DNA from: an uncultured Micrococcales bacterium
GTDB lineage: Bacteria > Actinomycetota > Actinomycetes > Actinomycetales > Microbacteriaceae
Assembly: GCA_903893675.1 (NCBI GenBank)
Contig: CAITNA010000035.1
Span: 1-10,880 of the forward strand
Reading direction: 5' to 3'
Length of the DNA: 10,880 nt
Shown: in pieces, positions 1-5,981 of the stretch
How positions within the stretch are numbered: the stretch's first letter is position 1
Layout of the letters: each line of letters begins with the position of its first letter
Notes under the pieces: model-generated
What the model was told of the DNA's origin: nothing
Database searches by the model: none
The model's input: the letters and a program-made list of their open reading frames with translations, nothing else
Program-made: the position numbers and the translations under genes

Positions 1-1137
1 AGCCATTGGCACACACTTGCAACTCGCCTTCTTCGACATCGCAAAGCCACACGGGCACGGGTTAGCCGCAAGTACCAGTTGAAACCTCGCTGGGAATCTG
101 GCCATGCCGGCGGCTCGAGCGATGGTTACCTCGCCGCTCTCGATTGCCTGACGAAGCGACTCGAGTGCGGGCAACTGAAACTCAGGAGCCTCATCGAGAA
201 ACAGCACGCCGTTGTGAGCGAGCGACACCAATCCTGGGGTCGGCAGCCCTTTGCCGCCGCCGATCATGGCGGCAGCACTGGCGGAGTGATGCGGTGACTC
301 AAACGGTGGCCTGTTCACCAATTGGCTGCCGATTTGATTTCGCGATGTTGAGATCGAATGCAGCGCTGTTGTTTCGAGTGCGGTCTCGAGATTTAGATCG
401 GGCAATAAGCCCGGCAACCTCTCGGCCATCATGGTCTTGCCAACTCCCGGTGAGCCAATCATCAGCAGATGATGCCCGCCAGCTGCCGCAACCTTGAGCA
501 CCTCGATTGCGAAAGGTTGCCCGAATACATCTGCGACGTCCTTGGCTTGGTCTGGCTCGCTAGTTTGCTGAACACTCGAAGGTGCTTCGAGCTCGGGCGC
601 TGCAGAATGAGGCAACTCGCTCGCCTCGAGTTTTGCACCCAAGCTACCCACCGCCTCGCGCAAAGTTGCAATGCCGACGACATCGACACCGTCAACCAAT
701 GACGCCTCACCAAGATTCGCCTTAGGAACCATGACCCTCGTAAACCCGAGATGCTTGGCGGAAAGCACTGACGGAAGCACGCCTCGAACTGGTCGCACGC
801 TGCCATCAAGCCCGAGTTCACCGACGAACATCAACTTGTCTTGATTGGTGATGGTTCCGGCAGCGCGCAGCGCGGCGATGGCAATCGCGAGATCAAAGCT
901 CGAACCGAATTTTGGAATCGCCGCAGGAGAGAGATTTACGGTCAACTTGCGATTGGGCAGCGGCAGTCCGCTGTTCACGGTGGCTGCGCGCACGCGGGCC
1001 GTTGCCTCAGATAGCGAGGCGTCTGGCAGCCCAACGATCACAAAGCCAGGAAGGTTGCTCGAGATGTCGGCTTCGACTTCGACGAGTGAACCGTTCAGCC
1101 CAATCAGGCTGATGGCATAACTCTTGGCCAGCGGCAC
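1..1137 (-). CDS. comM: YifB/ComM-family Mg-chelatase-like AAA+ ATPase (3' end beyond window)
   Basis: The frame is open from a GTG at 1137-1135 to the window edge: 379 codons of a protein usually about 500 residues long. The start is GTG; its G is also the last base of the yraN stop (TAGTG). The N-terminal domain (about residues 1-165) has the family's opening, with an early LIGLNGSLVEVEADIS stretch and NLPGFVIVGLPD at 29-40. An Ala/Glu/Ser-rich linker follows (about 171-200). The AAA+ core has Walker A GSPGVGKT at 228-235 and Walker B VLFLDE at 311-316. Four cysteines in a NPCPCG...C.C arrangement (361, 363, 373, 375) match the conserved Cys cluster of the family. ComM of competent bacteria is a hexameric helicase that promotes branch migration during uptake of transforming DNA. 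In actinobacteria without known competence its role is unclear. Neighbours: yraN upstream and, by family synteny, dprA probably downstream outside the window. The family call is very safe; the function in this organism is inference. Confidence 0.95.
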   Translation of the reverse strand, partial: MPLAKSYAISLIGLNGSLVEVEADISSNLPGFVIVGLPDASLSEATARVRAATVNSGLPLPNRKLTVNLSPAAIPKFGSSFDLAIAIAALRAAGTITNQDKLMFVGELGLDGSVRPVRGVLPSVLSAKHLGFTRVMVPKANLGEASLVDGVDVVGIATLREAVGSLGAKLEASELPHSAAPELEAPSSVQQTSEPDQAKDVADVFGQPFAIEVLKVAAAGGHHLLMIGSPGVGKTMMAERLPGLLPDLNLETALETTALHSISTSRNQIGSQLVNRPPFESPHHSASAAAMIGGGKGLPTPGLVSLAHNGVLFLDEAPEFQLPALESLRQAIESGEVTIARAAGMARFPARFQLVLAANPCPCGFAMSKKASCKCVPMA

Positions 1138-1490
1138 TAGAAGACCTGCTTCAAGTGCTCGATGGTGACTCGCCCGTCGCGAACCAAAACGCTGATTGCG
1201 TCTAGGCGAACCTGCACGACGCCAAGCTTGTGGGCCTGACACCACTGCGAGGCTAAGGCCCGCATGCGCCGCATCTTGGCTTCGGTGATTGCCTCGAACG
1301 GATGACCAAAACCGAGGCGGGTTCGAGTCTTAACCTCGGCGAAAACTAGGTAGTCGCCATCCTTGGCAACTATGTCGATTTCACCGCTCGGGCCGCGCCA
1401 GTTGCGATCGACCAGGCCATAGCCGAGGCGCTTTAGAAACTCGACGGCGCGGTCTTCGCCATAGCGACCGATGTTCTGGTTTTGATTCAC
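1137..1490 (-). CDS. yraN: YraN/UPF0102 family endonuclease-like protein
   Basis: A 117-residue protein, the usual length for UPF0102 (YraN). The fold is a restriction-endonuclease-like PD-(D/E)xK core. Visible signatures are IGRYGEDRAVEFLKRLGY near residues 7-24, RNWRGPSGEIDIVA at 29-42 (E37, D39) and VFAEVKTR at 49-56 (E52, K54), which together would form the metal-binding nuclease site, plus RLDAIS at 95-100. The biological substrate is not established; a role in DNA processing is suggested by its constant position beside comM and dprA. The start is GTG at 1490. The next in-frame stop upstream is a TGA 45 nt away with no ATG, GTG or TTG between, so this start is forced, although no good Shine-Dalgarno precedes it. 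The stop TAG shares one base with the comM GTG, so the two are probably translationally coupled. An 86-nt gap separates it from the DUF2469 gene. Confidence 0.93.
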   Translation of the reverse strand: MNQNQNIGRYGEDRAVEFLKRLGYGLVDRNWRGPSGEIDIVAKDGDYLVFAEVKTRTRLGFGHPFEAITEAKMRRMRALASQWCQAHKLGVVQVRLDAISVLVRDGRVTIEHLKQVF

Positions 1491-1576
1491 CAGGAAAGCA
1501 TCGCCAAACGCGAGCGCGCGCGGATGCAGATTTCAAAATGTGTGGAGAAAACCGGTTCAGAAGAACCTGTGAGCAA

Positions 1577-1900
1577 CTACTCGCCTACTGCGAGCTCCTT
1601 AGGCAGCTCGTAGGCTTTGCCCGTGATCTCTTCGACGTTGACATCCTTGAAGGTCAGGACGCGCACAGACTTTACGAAGCGGTCGGTGCGGTAGATGTCC
1701 CACACCCAGACGTCGCTCATGGTGAGCTCGAAATAGAAATCGGTTGGGGTGTCGATGCGCTTTAGATCGACATCGTTGGCGAGATAGAAACGACGCTCGG
1801 TCTCGATGACGTATTTGAACGTGCCAACGACGGCTTTGTATTCCTTGTAAAGCGCTAACTCCGCCTCGCGGTCGTAGTCGTCGATTTCGTTCTCATCCAT
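1577..1900 (-). CDS. DUF2469 family protein
   Basis: A small, acidic 107-residue protein of the DUF2469 family (M. tuberculosis Rv2901c type), found almost only in actinobacteria and usually placed just after rnhB, as here. It begins MDENEIDDYDREAELALYKEY, then has an aromatic-rich middle with FKYVIETERRFYL and FYFELTMSDVWVWDIYR, and ends with a short acidic tail. No membrane segment, signal peptide or catalytic motif is visible, and the biochemical function is unknown. The ATG lies 9 nt after the rnhB stop. There is no strong Shine-Dalgarno, so translation may depend on the ribosome finishing rnhB. Length and sequence are complete for the family. The strong actinobacterial restriction is one reason for placing the window in that phylum. 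Confidence 0.92.
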   Translation of the reverse strand: MDENEIDDYDREAELALYKEYKAVVGTFKYVIETERRFYLANDVDLKRIDTPTDFYFELTMSDVWVWDIYRTDRFVKSVRVLTFKDVNVEEITGKAYELPKELAVGE

Positions 1901-1909
1901 GGTTTGATT

Positions 1910-2596
1910 TTACGCTTCACCATCGACATCGATTTGCGCCGAATTTTCGCCGGCAAGAATGCGGCCAAGCCAGCTCACTCGATGCAGCGGGCTGGGGCCA
2001 AGACTGCGAACGGCATCCATGTGGGCGGCACTGGCATAGCCCTTGTGGCCCTCCAGCCCGAAACCAGGATGCTCGGCAGCCAGCTCGACCATCAACCTGT
2101 CGCGCGTGACCTTTGCCAACACGGATGCAGCCGCAACGCTCACGCAATCGCGGTCGGCCTTTGGGCGAACCGCAACCTTGAACGGCATCTCTTTGAGCCA
2201 GTTGTGAGAGCCGTCGAGGATCGCGATGGTCTGGGCCGGGTCGAACTTACCAACCAGTTGGTTGAGTGCACGAGCGGCCGCGGTGGCGAGGCACCAGACG
2301 ATTCCGCGTTCGTCGATCTCGGTGGCTGATGCCATGCCAACGGCCCAGGCACTGACCCACTCGCCCGTTGGCTCGAACAGCCGCTCGCGGGCAGGCTCGG
2401 TGAGAAGTTTCGAGTCGCGCAGTTCAGCAGGCCAAGCCGGCTCGGCTAAGTGTGACTTGGTGATTACAGAGACGCCAACGGCCACTGGGCCAGCGATTGC
2501 GCCTCGACCAACTTCGTCGATGCCTAGAACGAACTGGGCACCAGAACCGAAGAGTTCGGATTCGAAACTAAGGCTTGGATACGTCTTTGAAGACAT
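1910..2596 (-). CDS. rnhB: Ribonuclease HII
   Basis: Type 2 RNase H, 228 residues, which cuts the RNA strand of RNA-DNA hybrids and single ribonucleotides embedded in DNA. The metal-binding residues are visible: D27 and E28 in GIDEVGRGAIAGPVAVG, D128 in AILDGS, and D148 in RPKADRD, followed by the family stretch SVAAASVLAKVTRDR at 153-167. DSKLL at 61-65 and GHKGYAS at 183-189 are also typical. The frame is open further upstream, to an in-frame start at 2680, but ATG at 2596 was chosen because it is the last possible start before the catalytic motif and gives the usual N-terminal length (26 residues before D27). It overlaps the end of lepB by 29 nt and no clear Shine-Dalgarno precedes it, so reinitiation from lepB is likely. 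Identity is certain; the exact start is fairly sure. Confidence 0.95.
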   Translation of the reverse strand: MSSKTYPSLSFESELFGSGAQFVLGIDEVGRGAIAGPVAVGVSVITKSHLAEPAWPAELRDSKLLTEPARERLFEPTGEWVSAWAVGMASATEIDERGIVWCLATAAARALNQLVGKFDPAQTIAILDGSHNWLKEMPFKVAVRPKADRDCVSVAAASVLAKVTRDRLMVELAAEHPGFGLEGHKGYASAAHMDAVRSLGPSPLHRVSWLGRILAGENSAQIDVDGEA

Positions 2597-3308
2597 TTGG
2601 ATAGTTGTCGAGCCACTTGAAGTGTGGGAACGGCCAAGAAAGAACGAAGGCGCGACCGACAACATACTTCTGATCGACAAAGCCCTTTGAAGGCAGGTCT
2701 TGGTGATAGCGCGAGTCTGCGCTGTTGTTGCGGTTGTCGCCCATCACCCAGAGCTTGCCCTTGGGCACGGTCACGTCGAAGATGACGCCGCATGGGTCGC
2801 TTGCAGGGGCCAGGTATGGCTCGGTGAGCGTGTGACCATTGATCTGCAGCTTGGCCGAAACGGCGGTGCAAACGATGTGGTCACCAGGAAGCCCGATGAC
2901 TCGCTTCACCAGGTGCTGCTCTGAGTCTGGTGCGGTGAAACCGAATGCCGACAGGAACCAGTCGGTGGCGGCAGCAAATGCGTTGGCCGGCTTCGTGGTG
3001 ATTGGGCCGAGCCAGTCACCCGGGTCGCGGAACACCACGACGTCGCCGCGGTTTAGCGGAACAACATTTGGCACGAGTTCGTTGACGATGATTCGATCTT
3101 GTTGCACGAGCGTGTTGTTCATCGAATCGCTAGGAATGAAGAACGAACGAATCAGGAAAGTCTTGACCAAAAGCGAAAGCACCAAGGCGACGGCAACGAT
3201 GCTTAGCAGGTCTAGGAAGAAAGCAAAAAATACGTTCTTCTTCAAACGCTGCCAAGTCGAAGTTGGAGTGCCTGGTGCTTCTTGCGGGTCAGACCCGTGC
3301 TTTGCCAT
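2568..3308 (-). CDS. lepB: Signal peptidase I
   Basis: A 246-residue membrane-bound serine protease that removes signal peptides from secreted proteins on the outer face of the membrane. A hydrophilic cytoplasmic N-terminus (1-24) is followed by one membrane segment at about 27-50. The catalytic Ser is S62 in FIPSDSMNNTL, and the general-base Lys is K135 in LVKRVIGLPGD. The conserved late box is MGDNRNNSADSR at 189-200. Between the two catalytic boxes lies an insertion-like stretch (about 104-130) common in actinobacterial enzymes. The ATG at 3308 lies 20 nt after the rplS stop; the bases before it are T-rich and show no Shine-Dalgarno. It overlaps rnhB by 29 nt. The genes probably form one transcript with rplS, so secretion capacity is co-expressed with ribosome components, a pairing also seen in mycobacteria. 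Confidence 0.97.
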   Translation of the reverse strand: MAKHGSDPQEAPGTPTSTWQRLKKNVFFAFFLDLLSIVAVALVLSLLVKTFLIRSFFIPSDSMNNTLVQQDRIIVNELVPNVVPLNRGDVVVFRDPGDWLGPITTKPANAFAAATDWFLSAFGFTAPDSEQHLVKRVIGLPGDHIVCTAVSAKLQINGHTLTEPYLAPASDPCGVIFDVTVPKGKLWVMGDNRNNSADSRYHQDLPSKGFVDQKYVVGRAFVLSWPFPHFKWLDNYPNVFKDVSKP

Positions 3309-3328
3309 AGAAAAAGGCTAAACGCTAT

Positions 3329-3679
3329 TTAGACGTTTTCGCGCTTTTCGCGAATCTTCGCCTTCTTGCCGCGGAGTTCGCGCAAGTAGTAGAGCTTCGC
3401 ACGACGAACGTCACCCTTGGTGACGAGCTCGATCTTCTCGATGACTGGAGCGTGAACTGGGAAAGTACGCTCTACGCCAACCTGGAATGAAACCTTGCGA
3501 ACGGTGAAGGTCTCGCGGACGCTCTCACCTGAACGACGGATAACTACGCCCTGGAAAACCTGAACACGGCTGCGGTTACCTTCGATGATGTTTACGTGCA
3601 CCTTTACGGTGTCGCCAACACGAAATTCTGGGATGTCTGACTTGAGGCTCTTGGCGTCTACTGAGTCAAGAATGTGCAT
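3329..3679 (-). CDS. rplS: 50S ribosomal protein L19 (bL19)
   Basis: Complete 116-residue bL19, which sits at the 30S-50S interface and contributes to an intersubunit bridge. Typical sequence is present throughout: FRVGDTVKVHVNIIEG at 19-34, VQVFQGVVIRR at 39-49, GVERTFPVHAP at 68-78, and the signature DVRRAKLYYLRELRGKKAKIR at 90-110. The start is ATG at 3679 with a purine-rich Shine-Dalgarno candidate (AGAGAG) about 9 nt upstream. The 158-nt gap before it, after trmD, is the longest in the window and holds a candidate promoter and leader structure, so rplS may be controlled apart from rpsP to trmD even though the order is one conserved cluster. lepB follows after 20 nt. Confidence 0.98.
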   Translation of the reverse strand: MHILDSVDAKSLKSDIPEFRVGDTVKVHVNIIEGNRSRVQVFQGVVIRRSGESVRETFTVRKVSFQVGVERTFPVHAPVIEKIELVTKGDVRRAKLYYLRELRGKKAKIREKRENV

Positions 3680-3783
3680 TTTGAATCGCTCTCTGTCACC
3701 GCGCGCAGGTCGACAACATTTAGGTTCTTTGGTTTTTGCCTCGCTCCCCTGCGGCAGAGCACCTTGCGGTTGGCAACCTGTCT
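3680..3783 (-). promoter_or_regulatory. Candidate structured leader of rplS
   Basis: Untranslated stretch between the candidate promoter and the rplS start. In RNA sense it begins with CAGGTTG (3780-3774), which can pair locally with CAACC to make a tight GGTT-GCC-AACC hairpin (3778-3768), or at distance with CGACCTG (3712-3706) just upstream of the Shine-Dalgarno, a 7-bp match with one G-T wobble. A middle stretch, GCTC...GAGC, can form another short stem. The mutually exclusive pairing would suit feedback control of L19, as known for L19 leaders in Firmicutes, but this one matches no leader I recognise. Folding was done by eye only. Confidence 0.3.
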
Positions 3784-3813
3784 ATCTTGCCACATTGACT
3801 GGGGCTAAGCCAA
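3784..3813 (-). promoter_or_regulatory. Candidate promoter for rplS
   Basis: On the minus strand, TTGGCT (3813-3808) as -35 and CAAGAT (3789-3784) as -10 are separated by 18 bases. The -35 keeps TTG and the -10 keeps the key A and T of TANNNT, but the match is only moderate. Support comes mainly from position: it lies in the longest intergenic gap of the cluster, about 100 nt before rplS. Confidence 0.35.
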
Positions 3814-3837
3814 GCCTTGTCGGCTCGGATGCTCGAA

Positions 3838-4527
3838 CTAGCGGTTTTCTGGACCGAGCAGGTCTGGGCGCACGGCCTTGGTGCGCTCGACGGCCTGTTC
3901 GTGTCGCCAGGCGGCAATGGCCGCGTGGTTTCCGCTGGTCAGCACCTCGGGAACATCGAGACCGCGCCAGCTGGCGGGCTTGGTGTAGCTCGGGTACTCG
4001 AGTAGGCCATCCGAGTGGCTTTCTTCGATGAGGCTTTCGGCGTTGCCGATCACACCTGGGATGAGGCGGGCGATTGCCTCGATCATGGCGATGGCCGCGA
4101 CCTCGCCCCCGTTGAGCACGTAGTCGCCGAGGCTGATCATGCGCACCTTGCTCTGAGTCTTCGCATAGTCGACCACGCGCTGATCGATGCCCTCGTAGCG
4201 ACCGCAGGCAAACACGATGTGCTTTTCATTCGCCAGTTCGTGCGCGGTTGCCTGCTTGAACAATTCGCCTGCCGGCGAGGTGAAAATCACGGTGGTCTCA
4301 GGTGTGAGAATCTCGTCGAAGGCCTCGCCCCAAGGCTCTGGCTTCATCAGCATGCCGGCGCCGCCACCGTATGGCGTGTCGTCGACTGTGCGGTGTTTGT
4401 CGTGGGTGTAGTCGCGCAGGTCGTGCGCCTTGAATTCGATTATCGACTTGTCGCGCGCCTTGCCGAGCAGTGAAAGGTCTAGCGCCGAAAAGTAGTCAGG
4501 AAAAATCGTGACGGCATCGATGCGCAT
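3838..4527 (-). CDS. trmD: tRNA (guanine-N1)-methyltransferase
   Basis: A 229-residue SPOUT-family enzyme that methylates G37 next to the anticodon using S-adenosylmethionine, preventing +1 frameshifts. It acts as a homodimer with a knotted cofactor site. Motifs: MRIDAVTIFP at 1-10, VDDTPYGGGAGMLM at 48-61, the knot loops VFACGRYEGIDQRV at 105-118 and ISLGDYVLNGGE at 131-142, then YPSYTKPASWRGLDVPEVL at 178-196 and SGNH at 198-201. The residue matching the family's proposed general base (Asp169 of the E. coli and H. influenzae enzymes, in EDSF or DDSH) is Glu here (EESHSDG at 168-174). Everything else looks intact, so the enzyme is presumably active. The ATG shares one base with the rimM stop (TAATG), giving tight coupling. 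The gene is followed by a 158-nt gap before rplS. Confidence 0.97.
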   Translation of the reverse strand: MRIDAVTIFPDYFSALDLSLLGKARDKSIIEFKAHDLRDYTHDKHRTVDDTPYGGGAGMLMKPEPWGEAFDEILTPETTVIFTSPAGELFKQATAHELANEKHIVFACGRYEGIDQRVVDYAKTQSKVRMISLGDYVLNGGEVAAIAMIEAIARLIPGVIGNAESLIEESHSDGLLEYPSYTKPASWRGLDVPEVLTSGNHAAIAAWRHEQAVERTKAVRPDLLGPENR

Positions 4528-5150
4528 TATTCGGCGCTCTCATCCTTGTTGCGGGCTGGACCGCTGGTTTCTGCGCCGTCGTCTTCGATCTCTTCGAACA
4601 GGCCGTGCGGTGGTGTGACGGTGACAGTGCCGTTCTTGATGTCGACTACCGGAACGATTTCTTTCACGAACGGAATCATGACTTCGCGGTCGCCGGTGTT
4701 CACAACGAGCAGGTCTTGTGCAGGCAGGTGCTCGAGGCGATCGATCTTGCCGACCTCAACCGCGTCACGGATGACTCGCAACCCGACGAGTTGGTGATCG
4801 AACCAGGTGTCGGCCTCGCCGGTTACCTCGTTGTCAGGAACATCCTTGAGAAGAATTGCGCGAACCAGTGCGTCTGCGCCGTTGCGGTCTTCGACCTCAT
4901 TCAAAAACAAAACCGGCATGGTGTTGTACCAGCGAAGTTCTTTGACGGTCACGGTCTTGCCGTGCCAAGGAGAGGTTTCAGGAACCTGAAGGTCGAGCAC
5001 CGAACCAGGCGCAAAGCGCAACTTGGGGCTGTCGGTGTATAGCTCGAGTTTGAATGCTCCCTTTAGGCCGTGAGCCTTGACCAGTCGGCCTACCCGGAGC
5101 TGGGTGCTAGAAATCTGTGTCCACCACGTTAACGCGAACCTTCTTGCCAT
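4527..5150 (-). CDS. rimM: 16S rRNA processing protein RimM
   Basis: Ribosome maturation factor that binds S19 and helps mature the 30S head. From ATG 5150 it is 207 residues: an N-terminal RimM domain with LRVGRLVKAHGLKGAFKLELY at about 18-38 and ELRWYN at 71-76, then a PRC-barrel at about 116-187 (WFDHQLVGLRV, PAQDLLVV, EVMIPFVKEIV, GTVTVTPPHGLFEE), and an acidic tail. The start is uncertain. Family members usually begin only a few residues before QLRVG, which would correspond to an ATT at 5114. The nearest standard in-frame starts are ATG 5150 and TTG 5156, inside the KH gene, giving a 44-nt overlap and a hydrophobic, Trp-rich extra N-terminus (MARRFALTWW). ATG 5150 is reported by convention. 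The stop TAA overlaps the trmD ATG by one base. Confidence 0.93.
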   Translation of the reverse strand: MARRFALTWWTQISSTQLRVGRLVKAHGLKGAFKLELYTDSPKLRFAPGSVLDLQVPETSPWHGKTVTVKELRWYNTMPVLFLNEVEDRNGADALVRAILLKDVPDNEVTGEADTWFDHQLVGLRVIRDAVEVGKIDRLEHLPAQDLLVVNTGDREVMIPFVKEIVPVVDIKNGTVTVTPPHGLFEEIEDDGAETSGPARNKDESAE

Positions 5151-5343
5151 CGGCAAGCGCGTTAATCACGGTGCGCAAAGCTTTTGCAGTGCGTCCACTA
5201 CGCCCGATCACACGACCAAAGTCCTCAGGGTGCACGTGAACATCAAGCACGTCGCCATTACGCGAGCTGTGCAGAGTTACGGTTGCATCGTCTGGGTGAT
5301 CGACGATCCCTTTGACCAAATGTTCGAGCGCAGTGGCAAGCAC
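5107..5343 (-). CDS. khpA: KH-domain RNA-binding protein (KhpA/YlqC family)
   Basis: A 78-residue single KH-domain protein. The KH GxxG loop is GRSG at 47-50 within GRVIGRSGRTAKALRTVINAL. The N-terminus, LEHLVKGIVDHPDDATV, is typical of the KhpA/YlqC family (also annotated UPF0109). In Gram-positive bacteria KhpA pairs with KhpB (Jag/EloR) to bind RNA and affects cell elongation and division. Whether that holds here is inference. The start is GTG at 5343, three bases after the rpsP stop, with a good Shine-Dalgarno (AGAGG, 8 nt upstream) lying inside the last codons of rpsP. The 3' end overlaps the 5' part of rimM if RimM begins at ATG 5150. Position between rpsP and rimM is conserved in actinobacteria and Firmicutes. 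Confidence 0.94.
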   Translation of the reverse strand: MLATALEHLVKGIVDHPDDATVTLHSSRNGDVLDVHVHPEDFGRVIGRSGRTAKALRTVINALADGKKVRVNVVDTDF

Positions 5344-5346
5344 TTA

Positions 5347-5946
5347 CTAAGCCTCTTCTGCTGCGGCTTCTGCCTCAGCTACTGCTTCTGCAGCTTCAAC
5401 AACTTCTTCAGCTGCTGCTACTACGTCTGCTGCCTCTTCAGCTGCAACTTCGGCTGCTGCCTCTGCTGCTGCCTCAGCCGCAGGTGCCTCTTCGGCGCTT
5501 GCGTTAGCTGCTGCTTCTTCTGCTGCGGCTGCTGCGTTTGCAGCTGCCTCGGCCTCGGCTGCCTCAGCGGCTGCCTTTGCCTTCTTCGCGACCAACTCTT
5601 CACGAGCCTGAAGCACTGGCTTCTTTGCAGCGTCAACTACGAATGCAGGCTTTGCTTCCTTGGTCTGAACAACGTTCTTTGCGTTCTTGTCGCCCTTCGA
5701 TGCCTGGTAGTCACCAGTCAGCTTGAGAAGTGCAGCAACCTGCTCGGTTGGCTGAGCGCCAACGCCAAGCCAGTACTGAGCGCGCTCAGAGTTAACCTCA
5801 ATGATCGATGGGTGCTCGGTCGGAACGTAACGACCAATTTCTTCAATTACGCGACCGTCGCGGTGAGTACGCGAGTCTGCTACGACGATGCGGTAGTGCG
5901 GTGCACGGATCTTTCCGTGACGCGCGAGGCGGATTTTTACAGCCAC
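5347..5946 (-). CDS. rpsP: 30S ribosomal protein S16 (bS16) with long Ala/Glu tail
   Basis: The S16 core is clear: MAVKIRLARHGKIRAPHYRIV at 1-21, RDGRVIEEIGRYVP at 29-42, ERAQYWLGVGAQPTEQV at 54-70. The start is GTG at 5946 rather than any upstream site, because the family begins MAVKIRL and because AGGAG lies 4 nt upstream (5955-5951). Total length is 199 residues, against about 80-90 for the bacterial core. After a Lys-containing linker (about 84-120), residues 121-199 are low-complexity: 45 Ala and 20 Glu out of 79, strongly acidic for a ribosomal protein and probably helical. Actinobacterial S16 proteins often carry Ala-rich tails, so an extension is expected, but this is long. It is the first gene of the rpsP, khpA, rimM, trmD unit, with a likely promoter of its own in the gap after ffh. 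Confidence 0.97.
   Translation of the reverse strand: MAVKIRLARHGKIRAPHYRIVVADSRTHRDGRVIEEIGRYVPTEHPSIIEVNSERAQYWLGVGAQPTEQVAALLKLTGDYQASKGDKNAKNVVQTKEAKPAFVVDAAKKPVLQAREELVAKKAKAAAEAAEAEAAANAAAAAEEAAANASAEEAPAAEAAAEAAAEVAAEEAADVVAAAEEVVEAAEAVAEAEAAAEEA
5350..5586 (-). repeat. Low-complexity Ala/Glu coding tract of rpsP
   Basis: Codes for residues 121-199 of S16. On the plus strand it reads as irregular runs of gct, gcc, gca and ttc triplets. The Ala codons are mixed (GCA, GCT, GCC and others), so it is a protein-level low-complexity region rather than a perfect DNA microsatellite. It also creates a long, cysteine-rich but non-genic open frame on the plus strand. Confidence 0.85.
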
Positions 5947-5950
5947 AATG

Positions 5951-5955
5951 CTCCT
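5951..5955 (-). promoter_or_regulatory. Shine-Dalgarno of rpsP
   Basis: AGGAG on the minus strand, 4 nt before the GTG at 5946. It is the clearest ribosome binding site in the window and decides the rpsP start over in-frame upstream codons reaching to 6000. Confidence 0.8.
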
Positions 5956-5981
5956 GTTATTTGTATTGGGGCGAACAATCA

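Noticed and set aside
462..821. Minus-strand open frame inside the comM region
   Set aside because: It is in a different frame from the comM frame, which has Walker motifs and runs unbroken from 1137 to 1.
1507..1521. CG-alternating tract (gcgcgcgcg) before yraN
   Set aside because: Short and expected by chance at this base composition; no further structure around it.
1554..1567. Small inverted repeat GGTTC-AGAA-GAACC about 10 nt after the DUF2469 stop, as a terminator
   Set aside because: Only a 5-bp stem, followed in RNA sense by GGTTTTCT with a short broken T run. Too weak to call, although the 86-nt gap is a reasonable place for an operon boundary.
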